Shown here: positions 35,492 to 42,797 of the stretch, piece after piece
Numbering within the stretch: the stretch's first letter is position 1
Layout of the letters: each line of letters begins with the position of its first letter
NCBI GenBank assembly: GCA_022827345.1
Contig: JAJDTB010000012.1
Location: 1 to 62,727 of the forward strand
DNA length: 62,727 nt
Source: Gemmatimonadota bacterium
GTDB lineage: Bacteria; Gemmatimonadota; Gemmatimonadetes; Longimicrobiales; Gaopeijiaceae
Direction of reading: 5' to 3'
The notes under the pieces: model-generated
What the model saw: only the letters and a program-made list of their open reading frames with translations
The model's database searches: none
What the model was told of the DNA's origin: nothing
Translations under genes and position numbers: made by a program

Positions 35492-36086
35492 GGACCACCA
35501 GTTCGCTCAGGGGTTCGGACATCCAGGAGGGCAGAACAGCGCGTGCGGCAGCCAGTTCCTCCAAGTCGTCTGAGGAGAGCCTGGTTCGGATCGCCTCAAG
35601 GCCCTCGTCGATCTCACGGCGGCCCAGCCAGGTAAGCGCCCGCACGGCAAGACCTGCCGGTCTCCCCGGTGCCACGAGCTGCCAACGGGGGGCATGGCGC
35701 AGTTGAATGACCTGAGCAAAGAGCCTCAGAGTGCGTGTAGGCCCAGAAGTCAGATAGACCGATCGCACCGGCACCTGCCGCGTAATGCCGAGCACATTCG
35801 CCGCAGCCCCGCCTGACGGCACGATCGTCTCGCCCCAGAGCCTGGAGAGCGCCTTGATGACCTTTGGGACGGAAGGTGCATGGAATCCGAACCGAGTCTC
35901 GATCGGCCTCATGTACACCCCCCGACACACCCGCAACAACTGGCCACGCCGTGCCAGCCGTGACAACGCCTGATCGACTGCTGCCCGGTTGCCGAGATGA
36001 AGCAGCGCACCCGGGCAGATCGGCGCTGCTTCAGGCAACGCCTCCGCGTGTTCCATGATGCGTTTGGGCAGGCTGGCCACGGCCAT
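35484..36086 (-). CDS. abiEi: AbiEi-like antitoxin (DUF6088 family)
   Basis: A 200-aa type IV antitoxin/transcriptional regulator. An N-terminal winged-helix region (ALSRLARRGQLLRVCRGVYMRP) is followed by the conserved GGAAANVLGI and SVYLTSGPTRTLRL segments of this family. I chose ATG at 36086 because GGGGAGAGGGAG sits directly before it and the inverted repeat at 36111-36138 then falls in the promoter; ATG at 36125 or 36107 would place the operator across the start codon. It overlaps the toxin start by 8 bp. AbiEi proteins repress their own operon through inverted repeats. Confidence 0.85.
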   Translation of the reverse strand: MAVASLPKRIMEHAEALPEAAPICPGALLHLGNRAAVDQALSRLARRGQLLRVCRGVYMRPIETRFGFHAPSVPKVIKALSRLWGETIVPSGGAAANVLGITRQVPVRSVYLTSGPTRTLRLFAQVIQLRHAPRWQLVAPGRPAGLAVRALTWLGRREIDEGLEAIRTRLSSDDLEELAAARAVLPSWMSEPLSELVVHG

Positions 36087-36110
36087 CTCCCTCTCCCCGT
36101 CCGGCATAAG

Positions 36111-36138
36111 TGTCAGAAACTCCATATCAATACTGACA
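36111..36138. promoter_or_regulatory. Inverted repeat TGTCAG-N16-CTGACA, probable AbiEi operator
   Basis: Perfect six-base arms TGTCAG (36111-36116) and CTGACA (36133-36138) separated by an AT-rich spacer, lying 25-52 bp upstream of the chosen abiEi start. This position matches the autoregulatory operators known for AbiE systems. The spacing puts the arms about two helical turns apart. Confidence 0.6.
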
Positions 36139-36182
36139 CAGTTGCAGGCGCAACGCCACTCCGCGCGTCACCCCAACTCAAC

Positions 36183-37160
36183 TCAGTTCCAGGACAATCC
36201 CCGCAGCTTCCTCACATCGAGATTCCCGCCGCTCAGCACACACACCGTCTTCGTCCCGGCCGGCGCATCCACAAGCCCCTGCAGCAGCGCCCCCACCGGC
36301 GAAGCGGCCGCGCCCTCGGCCACCAGCTTGGCCCGCGTCATCAGCCACAGCACCGCCTCGAAGATCTGCTCGTCCGGGAGCGTCACGATCTCGTCCACGA
36401 ACCGGGACACGACGGAACAGGTGTTTTCGCCCACCTGCTTCACCACGAGCCCGTCGATGACGCAGTCGACCCGATCCAGCGTCACGCGCGACCCCCGGTC
36501 CACGCTGCGCCTCATCGCCGGCGCACCGGACGACTCCACGCCGATCACCCGCACGGCCGGGTTGATGGACTTCACCGCCATCGAGACCCCCGAGATCAGG
36601 CCCCCACCCCCGATCGGCACCACCAGCAACTCCACCTCCGGGAACTGGTCCATGATCTCCAGCCCGAGCGTCCCCTGCCCCGCGATCAGGTCGGGGTCGT
36701 CGAACGGGTGGACGTAGGTGTAGCCCTCCGTCTCGACGAGCTCCAGCGCCTTCTCGTTGGCCTCGTCCCAGATGCTGCCGTGCAGCACTACGCTCGCGCC
36801 GTAGCCCCTGGTGGCCGCGACCTTCGCTGGGGTCGCATTCTCGGCCATGCACACCACGGCCTTCACGCCGTAGTGTTGCGCCGCGATCGCCACGCCCTGC
36901 GCATGATTGCCCGCCGACGAGCAGATCACGCCCCGTGCGCGCTCCTCGTCGGTGAGCCGGGCGATCTTGTTGAGCGGTCCGCGCACCTTGTAGGAGCCGC
37001 CGCGCTGGAAGAGCTCGGCCTTGAGGCGCACGTCGAGGCCGCATGCTTCACTCAGCGAGCGGCTGGTGAGCAGGGGGGTCCTGTAGACGTGCGGCCCGAC
37101 GTTTCGGTACGCCGCTTCGAAGTCCTCCCTGGTGAGGGTCAGGCCCGGTATCGCGATCAT
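36183..37160 (-). CDS. Threonine/serine dehydratase-like PLP enzyme
   Basis: A 325-aa fold-type II PLP enzyme, deaminating threonine or serine (or a hydroxy-amino acid) to a 2-keto acid and ammonia. Lys58 in GGSYKVRG binds PLP, SSAGNHAQG contacts the substrate, and the phosphate loop is GGGGLISG. It lacks the C-terminal ACT regulatory domain, so it is of the catabolic or racemase-like type. ATG at 37160 overlaps the aldo/keto reductase stop (ATGA). The longer open frame upstream of it is a shadow of the reductase gene. Confidence 0.9.
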   Translation of the reverse strand: MIAIPGLTLTREDFEAAYRNVGPHVYRTPLLTSRSLSEACGLDVRLKAELFQRGGSYKVRGPLNKIARLTDEERARGVICSSAGNHAQGVAIAAQHYGVKAVVCMAENATPAKVAATRGYGASVVLHGSIWDEANEKALELVETEGYTYVHPFDDPDLIAGQGTLGLEIMDQFPEVELLVVPIGGGGLISGVSMAVKSINPAVRVIGVESSGAPAMRRSVDRGSRVTLDRVDCVIDGLVVKQVGENTCSVVSRFVDEIVTLPDEQIFEAVLWLMTRAKLVAEGAAASPVGALLQGLVDAPAGTKTVCVLSGGNLDVRKLRGLSWN

Positions 37161-38173
37161 GAGCTGATCCCCGGCAGCTTGAGGGGGCCGCCGAGCCAGC
37201 CGCGCACCTCGTGGGGGCGATAGGGCGCTTCGAGCTCGGCGCACTCTTCGTCGGTGAGGACCAGGTCGACCGAGGCGGCGGCCGCGTCCATCTGCCCGAC
37301 CTTCGTGAAGCCGACCACCGGCGCAACCACCGCCGGCCGCGACAGCAGCCAGGCCAGCGCGACCTGCACCGGTTCGACCCCGCGCCGCTCGGCCACGCGC
37401 AGCGTCGCGTCCACCACGTCCCAGTCCGATCCGTGGTCGTAGAGTTCGTCGGCGAGAGGGGCGTCGTGTTCGTCCCGGGCCGATGCGTCGTGCATCCCCC
37501 GGGAGCGCTTGCCCGTGAGCAGGCCGCGCGCGAGGGGGGACCAGGGAATGACGCCCAGACCCTGATCCACGCACAAAGGCATCATTTCGCGCTCCTCTTC
37601 CCGGTAGACCAGGTTGTAGTGGTTCTGCATGGAGACGAATCGGGCCCAGCCGCGGCGCTCCGACACCGACAGCATCTTCATGAGTTCCCACGCGAACATG
37701 GAGCTGGCCCCCAGGTAGAGGACCTTGCCGTCGCGCACGAGGCGGTCGAGCGCGGCGAGGGTCTCCTCGACGGGGGTGCCCGGATCGGCGCGGTGGATCT
37801 GGTAGAGGTCGATGCGCTCCACGCCCAGCCGCCGCAGCGAAGCCTCGCAGGATTGAATGATGTGCTTGGCCGAGAGGCCCCCGCGGTTCGGCCCCTTGCC
37901 CATCCGCATGCGGCACTTGGTCGCGATCACCGCCTCGTCGCGGACGGCGTACTCGCGCACCGCCTTGCCGGTGATCTCTTCGCTCACGCCAAGCGAATAC
38001 ACGTCGGCGGTGTCGAAGAAGTTGATGCCGAGTTCGACCGCGCGCCGGAAGAAGGGCATGGACTCGTCCTCTTCGAGCATCCAGGGGCGCCATTTGCGGC
38101 TGCCGAAGCTCATGCAGCCGAGCGCGATGCGCGAGACGACGAGGCCGCTGTTTCCCAGAAGGGTGTATTGCAA
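37157..38173 (-). CDS. Aldo/keto reductase
   Basis: A 338-aa NADPH-dependent reductase with the AKR barrel. LGNSGLVVSRIALGCMSFG is the usual start, the catalytic tetrad is Asp and Tyr in FFDTADVYSLG, Lys in VIATKCRM and His in IDLYQIHRADP, and the C-terminus has the cofactor-binding VVGFTKVGQMDAA. TTG at 38173 is the only start that keeps the conserved N-terminus (MQYTLLG after initiation). Substrate unknown. Coupled to the dehydratase gene. Confidence 0.9.
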   Translation of the reverse strand: MQYTLLGNSGLVVSRIALGCMSFGSRKWRPWMLEEDESMPFFRRAVELGINFFDTADVYSLGVSEEITGKAVREYAVRDEAVIATKCRMRMGKGPNRGGLSAKHIIQSCEASLRRLGVERIDLYQIHRADPGTPVEETLAALDRLVRDGKVLYLGASSMFAWELMKMLSVSERRGWARFVSMQNHYNLVYREEEREMMPLCVDQGLGVIPWSPLARGLLTGKRSRGMHDASARDEHDAPLADELYDHGSDWDVVDATLRVAERRGVEPVQVALAWLLSRPAVVAPVVGFTKVGQMDAAAASVDLVLTDEECAELEAPYRPHEVRGWLGGPLKLPGISS

Positions 38174-38236
38174 GGGGCGGACTCCGGGGTTTGGGGGTTG
38201 AGTTTCGACTTTGGACTATACCGCAGGGCCCCGTGA

Positions 38237-38689
38237 TCAGAACAGCCGCGGATCCCAGCCGACGTCCACGACTTCCGCAACGCGGACGCGGCCGAAGTCC
38301 GGATGGCGCGGGTTCAGGAGCACATTTCGGCCCCAGGGTTGCGCAATGTACGAGGGCACCTCCAAAGCGAGCGCCCGCTGCGATTCCGCCCACGCCCGCC
38401 CAATCTCCTGAGAACGCATCCGGTCGAACCAGTGCGGGGGTTCTTCCGAGGCATCGAGACGTTGCACTTCGCAGCCGTCGGGCAGCACGATGCGGGACGC
38501 CACATGGCCCTGCGGTATCCTCCTTGCTGCTGCTCGGGCGAGCACTTCGAGCAATGTGCCTTCATAGGAAGCGGAGGTGTACACGACATGTAGACCCGGT
38601 GGGTTCCATCGTCCCCCTTTCAGCGCTGCACCCATGCCGCTGAGGGCACGAAAACGACGGTCATGGATTCGATAGACCTGAGCGGGCAT
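38237..38689 (-). CDS. RES-domain toxin
   Basis: A 150-aa RES-domain protein, the toxin of RES-Xre systems, which degrade or ADP-ribosylate NAD-linked targets. The three name-giving residues are visible: Arg27 in GGRWNPPG, Glu48 in EGTLLEVL and Ser113 in EVPSYIA, followed by the typical NVLLNPRHPDFG. ATG at 38689 is preceded by the Xre-type antitoxin gene ending 6 bp upstream. Length is normal. Confidence 0.9.
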   Translation of the reverse strand: MPAQVYRIHDRRFRALSGMGAALKGGRWNPPGLHVVYTSASYEGTLLEVLARAAARRIPQGHVASRIVLPDGCEVQRLDASEEPPHWFDRMRSQEIGRAWAESQRALALEVPSYIAQPWGRNVLLNPRHPDFGRVRVAEVVDVGWDPRLF

Positions 38690-38695
38690 GACCAG

Positions 38696-39145
38696 CTACA
38701 CGGGAAGGCCGTAGTGCAGGCCCCAGAGGATATCTTCAACGTGCCTGCCGCCAGTTTCCGAGAGTGCCATCTCGATGGGTATGGCCCCTCGGAGCATCGG
38801 ATGCGGATGAATCAGGAACTCGGCCGCCCCCTCCTCTTCTCCCCAGACGTAGACGGCCAGCGCCATCACCGCGGCGACGCGCAGCACCGCTTCGCTTTCC
38901 TCCCTCTTCAGCCGATCCCGCCGCTGCCGGGTTGCGCGCGAGATGATCCGGTTCACGAAGTCGGCCGGCCGCCGTGCACCAAACCGTTTCAACTCCGCCT
39001 GCAGCACCTTCACTGCCTCGACCGGCAGGCCGGTCTCCGCGGCCTGCCGCAGCCGCTCGAGTTGGTCGGGCTCGCTGTAGACCGGACGGGCCTCGCGGAC
39101 CAGCCGGGCGGGAAGCTCGGCCAAGTCATGCCTTGTCTCGTCCAT
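38696..39145 (-). CDS. Xre/MbcA/ParS-type antitoxin of RES toxin
   Basis: A 149-aa antitoxin. The N-terminal two thirds are helical and DNA-binding-like; the C-terminal toxin-binding domain is clear in AEFLIHPHPMLRGAIPIEMALSE and ending GLHYGLPV, matching the Xre_MbcA_ParS family. ATG at 39145 is immediately preceded by palindromic sequence. Together with the RES gene it forms a complete type II module. Confidence 0.88.
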   Translation of the reverse strand: MDETRHDLAELPARLVREARPVYSEPDQLERLRQAAETGLPVEAVKVLQAELKRFGARRPADFVNRIISRATRQRRDRLKREESEAVLRVAAVMALAVYVWGEEEGAAEFLIHPHPMLRGAIPIEMALSETGGRHVEDILWGLHYGLPV

Positions 39146-39165
39146 TTGAACCTCAAGACTAGTCT
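39146..39165. promoter_or_regulatory. Adjacent palindromes upstream of the RES-Xre antitoxin
   Basis: TTGA-ACC-TCAA (39146-39156) abuts the perfect ten-base palindrome AGACTAGTCT (39156-39165), immediately upstream of the antitoxin start in an AT-rich stretch. Probably the autoregulatory operator of the module; the promoter elements themselves are not clear. Confidence 0.5.
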
Positions 39166-39252
39166 ATATGAACATAACACCCCGGCCGGGCCAGGCAAAC
39201 CACCTGGCCCGCCGGGGTGCAGCCCCGCGTCAAGGGTTGTTGTGTCGCGCTC

Positions 39253-39753
39253 CTACGGGTTCCTGTCCATGCAGACGAACCCTTCGGGATTCGACTGTTC
39301 CGAAAGCGTCAGAATGAACACCACGTCGGTCCCGTAACTCTGCGGACCCTTGTAGTGGCCCACCGGATGGGTGTCGTTCTGGGACCGCCCATAGTGGCGC
39401 AGGAGCCTTCGCAGGTCGCCCATGCGGTGACCCGTGGCGAAGAGCCAGAACGCGCGCTCGCGGTACACGAGGTCAACCCGCGCGTCGGGCGTTCCGGGAT
39501 CCATCAGGGGCTCCAGCGGCGGATCGATCGCGACGGCTCGCAGGTCGTTGAGGATGGACAGCCATCTGCCGCCCCCGGCGTTCACATCGGCCTCCGCTTC
39601 GATGAGCCGCGCCTCGATCCCGGACGCCAATACGATCGGGTCATATCGATCGGTGTACCTGGTGAAGTAGTAGTGCTCAGTCTCGCCGTCCCTGCCGGTC
39701 CCGAGCAACTCGGTCGGGCACAGTAAGTGTCCGGGAATGACCCCCCAAGTAGC
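39253..39753 (-). pseudogene. Remnant of a SusD/RagB-like outer-membrane protein (C-terminus only)
   Basis: The frame ending at 39253 encodes the recognisable C-terminal part of a SusD/RagB-type nutrient-binding protein: PIVLASGIEARLIEAEAD, then ERAFWLFATGHRMGDLRRL, YKGPQSYGTDVVF and a Cys-Met-Asp-Arg-Asn-Pro end. A complete SusD has roughly 450-550 residues; here only about 145 remain, and the expected N-terminal TPR region is absent because the S9 peptidase gene begins on the other strand at 39801. No SusC/TonB receptor gene is nearby. I take it as a deletion remnant rather than a functional gene. Confidence 0.7.
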
Positions 39754-39800
39754 TTCATGGTTCACATATCGACTCCGGCCCGAACTCGAGGTGATCGACG

Positions 39801-42701
39801 ATGCCAGGTCCGTTCCGCACGATCCGCGCCTGCCCCCCAGGGCTGCTTCTGATCGCGGCAACCCTCACCCTCCCCTCCCCCGCCTCCCCCCAGGACCGCC
39901 CCCTCGTCACCCCCGACGACTACGGCCGCTGGGAGGACCTGCGCGGGGCCGAGCTGTCCCCCTTCGGCGACTGGATCGCGTATGTCGTCGCCCGCGTCGA
40001 CGAGAAGTCCGAACTGCGGGTCCGCAGGCTTGCCGAAGACTCGACCCGGGTTGTCCCGTGGGGCTCGGCGCCCGCTTTCTCGCCCGATGGCCGCTGGCTG
40101 TCCTGGGCCATCGGCGTGCCGCCCGAGGAGCGCGAGCGGCTCGGAGAGAGCGGTAAGCCGGTCCGCGAGAAGGCGGCGGTGATGGATCTGGAAGGCGGCG
40201 AGATCCGTGAGTTCGATGCGGTGTCCGGGCGCCGCTTCGACGCCTCCGGCCGCTTCATCGCGCTGCATGGCTACCCGCCGGACGAGCCGGACGGCAAGGG
40301 CGCCGACCTCCGCATCGTGACCCTGTCCACCGGCGGCGAGACGACCTTCGGCAACGTGAGCGAAATGGCCTGGAGTCCGGCCGGATCGCTGCTCGCGCTC
40401 TCGATCGCGACCGGCACCGACGTGGGCAACGGCGTGCAGCTCTACGACGCCGCGACGGGCACCCTGCGCCCCCTGGACGCATCGGGATCGTCGTACCGGA
40501 GCCTGGCCTGGCGCGACGATTCCCGCGATCTCGCGGCCCTGCGCTCCCGCGGCGACGCATCCGCCGACGGCACCGCGTACGATGTCCTGGCGTGGCGCGA
40601 ACTCGACCGCCGCGTGGAGATGGCCGTGCTCGACGGCAGCACCGGCGGCATCCCCGACACCCTCGAAGTCGTGCGCCACCGCGCCCCGGCGTGGTCGGAC
40701 GACGGTGGCATGATTTCGGTGGGGCTGAGGCCGGTGGAGGAGGATGAGGAGGAGCAGGCCGATGTCCCCGGCGACGGCGGGGGCGAGGGCGAAGAGCCCC
40801 CCTCCGTCGGCCCGGGGCGCGGGGAGGGCGACGATCCGGACGCGGAGACCGCCCCCGCGCCGGAATCCACCGACGACGCCGAGCCCGATCTTCCCGACCT
40901 GCAGATCTGGCACACGAAGGACGTCCGCCTCTTCCCGGAGCAGCAGGTTTCGCGCGGCCGCGACGATGCAAGAACGGTGCTGGCCGTCTGGCACCTCGAC
41001 GAGGGCCGCGTCGTCCCGCTCGGCTCCGACCTCATGGCGAGTACCCAGCTGCTGCACGGCTGGCAGTACGCCCTCGAGGACATCAGCGAGCCGTACCCGT
41101 GGGGCGCGATGTTCGGCCGCCCCTATCACGATGTCTGGGCGATCGACACCGGCAGCGGCGAGCGCCGCCGGCTCCTCACCCGGGTCCGCTACGAATGGCC
41201 GAGCGCGGGCGGCGACTGGCTGGTCTCGTGGGACGGTTCGGCCTATCACACCCTCCACATCGCCACCGGCGAGGAGCATGACGTTACGTCAGGGTTGGAT
41301 GCCGAGTTCGCCGACACCGACTACGACACACCCACCGACGTCACCCCCCCGCGCGGCTTCGGCCCCGGCGCCTGGCTGGAAGACGACGAGGCCGTCCTCC
41401 TCTACGACAAGCACGACATCTGGCGGGTCGCGCCGGACGGTTCGGGCGGCACGCGGCTCACGCGCGGCGCCGAGTCGGGCACGACCCACCGGATGGCCCG
41501 AGTCGCGACCGACGACGACGAGCCCGGCCTCGATCCCGGCTCCCGCCCCTATCTCACGCTTTATGACGAGAAGACCGAGCAGCGCGGCTACGCCCGCCTG
41601 GCCCGCGGCTGGGCCGAGGCACGCGGTCAGGACGGCACGGCCGACCGGTCCGCGGCCGAGGCCCTCGTCCTGCGGGACGCGTTCGTGGGCGGCCTCGCCC
41701 GTGCCGACAGCGCCGACATCATGCTCTACAGCGAGGAGCGCTTCGACGACCCTGGGGACCTCTTCACCGCCGGCCCCGACCTCGCCGATCCCACCCGGGT
41801 CTCCAACCTCAACCCCTTCATCGACGATGTGGCGTGGGGCCGGGCCGAGCTGGTCGACTTCGTGAGCGAATCAGGCCGCGATCTGCAGTTCGTCCTCCTC
41901 CTCCCCGCAAACTACGAGGAAGGGCGCGCGGTCCCCACCATCGTGTACACCTACGAAATCCTCTCCCCCCAGATGCACTTCTTCCGCACCCCCAGTGAGC
42001 GGGACTACTACAACTACACCGCCTGGACCCAGCACGGATACGCCGTGCTGCTGCCGGACATCGTCTACACCGCGCGGGATCCGGGGGTGAGCGCGCTGGA
42101 GTCGGTGCGCGCGGCGGTGGCGAAGGCCGTCGAGATGGGCGTGACGGATCCGGATGCGGTCGGGCTGATCGGGCACTCGTGGGGTGGCTACCAGGCGACC
42201 TACCTGCCCACGCGGACGGACATCTTCGCGGCCTCGGTGGCGGGCGCGCCGCTGACCGACTTCGTGAGCTTCATGGGCCAGCTGCACTGGAACCCGGGGA
42301 TCGCCGAGGTGAGCCACTGGGAGACCGGTCAGGCGCGGATGGAAGTGCCGTTCTGGGAGGATCCGGAGGCGCACCGCCGCAACTCGCCGATCCACGAGGT
42401 GCACAACATGAACACGCCCCTGCTGATGGCGTTCGGCAACGAGGACGGCGTCGTGGACTGGGACCAGGGGACCGAGTTCTTCAACTTCGCGCGCCGGGCC
42501 GAGAGGCAGATGGTGCTGCTGGTCTACGAGGGGGAAGATCACGGGTTCCGGCAGGAGGCCAACCAGAAGGACTACCACCGGCGCATCCTGGAGTGGTTCG
42601 GGCACTACCTGAAGGGCGAGCCGGCACCGGCGTGGATTACCGACGGGGTGGCGCTGGACGCGCTGGAAGCCGAGAAGAAACGGGTGGCGGGGGCGCGCTG
42701 A
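39801..42701 (+). CDS. S9 family peptidase (prolyl oligopeptidase-like), secreted
   Basis: A 966-aa serine peptidase. A signal peptide covers about residues 1-30 (hydrophobic LLLIAATLTLPSPASP). The central part is a WD40-like beta-propeller interrupted by a long acidic, Gly/Pro-rich linker (about residues 312-355). The C-terminal alpha/beta hydrolase carries the triad Ser793 (IGHSWGGYQ), Asp882 (NEDGVVDW) and His914 (EDHGF). Such enzymes cut short peptides, often after proline, or remove dipeptides. ATG at 39801 is preceded by GAGGTGATC, a near-perfect Shine-Dalgarno. Followed after 9 bp by the nested palindrome at 42711. Confidence 0.92.
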   Translation: MPGPFRTIRACPPGLLLIAATLTLPSPASPQDRPLVTPDDYGRWEDLRGAELSPFGDWIAYVVARVDEKSELRVRRLAEDSTRVVPWGSAPAFSPDGRWLSWAIGVPPEERERLGESGKPVREKAAVMDLEGGEIREFDAVSGRRFDASGRFIALHGYPPDEPDGKGADLRIVTLSTGGETTFGNVSEMAWSPAGSLLALSIATGTDVGNGVQLYDAATGTLRPLDASGSSYRSLAWRDDSRDLAALRSRGDASADGTAYDVLAWRELDRRVEMAVLDGSTGGIPDTLEVVRHRAPAWSDDGGMISVGLRPVEEDEEEQADVPGDGGGEGEEPPSVGPGRGEGDDPDAETAPAPESTDDAEPDLPDLQIWHTKDVRLFPEQQVSRGRDDARTVLAVWHLDEGRVVPLGSDLMASTQLLHGWQYALEDISEPYPWGAMFGRPYHDVWAIDTGSGERRRLLTRVRYEWPSAGGDWLVSWDGSAYHTLHIATGEEHDVTSGLDAEFADTDYDTPTDVTPPRGFGPGAWLEDDEAVLLYDKHDIWRVAPDGSGGTRLTRGAESGTTHRMARVATDDDEPGLDPGSRPYLTLYDEKTEQRGYARLARGWAEARGQDGTADRSAAEALVLRDAFVGGLARADSADIMLYSEERFDDPGDLFTAGPDLADPTRVSNLNPFIDDVAWGRAELVDFVSESGRDLQFVLLLPANYEEGRAVPTIVYTYEILSPQMHFFRTPSERDYYNYTAWTQHGYAVLLPDIVYTARDPGVSALESVRAAVAKAVEMGVTDPDAVGLIGHSWGGYQATYLPTRTDIFAASVAGAPLTDFVSFMGQLHWNPGIAEVSHWETGQARMEVPFWEDPEAHRRNSPIHEVHNMNTPLLMAFGNEDGVVDWDQGTEFFNFARRAERQMVLLVYEGEDHGFRQEANQKDYHRRILEWFGHYLKGEPAPAWITDGVALDALEAEKKRVAGAR

Positions 42702-42710
42702 GGACAAGAA

Positions 42711-42749
42711 TGTAAAGCAAACACGACATTATGTAATGTCTACTTTACA
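42711..42749. repeat. Nested palindrome with core ACATTATGTAATGT (second copy)
   Basis: Outer arms TGTAAAG (42711-42717) and CTTTACA (42743-42749); inner arms GACATTA (42725-42731), TG, TAATGTC (42734-42740). Left spacer is seven bases and right spacer two, again a five-base asymmetry as at 11248-11286, and the 14-bp core is identical. It lies between the convergent S9 peptidase gene and the 605-aa unknown gene. Confidence 0.75.
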
Positions 42750-42797
42750 GCGTGCTCAGTGTGCGGGGCGATCCAACCCTGGATGCATCACGCGCTC

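Noticed and set aside
36183-38393. A 736-residue open frame that could be read as a fused dehydratase
   Set aside because: Only the part from 37160 down is dehydratase; the upstream half is an out-of-frame shadow of the aldo/keto reductase.
814-41293. A 14-base match ACGTTACGTCAGGG between about 814 (minus strand) and 41281
   Set aside because: Exact matches of this length are expected by chance in a window this size, and neither context supports an element.
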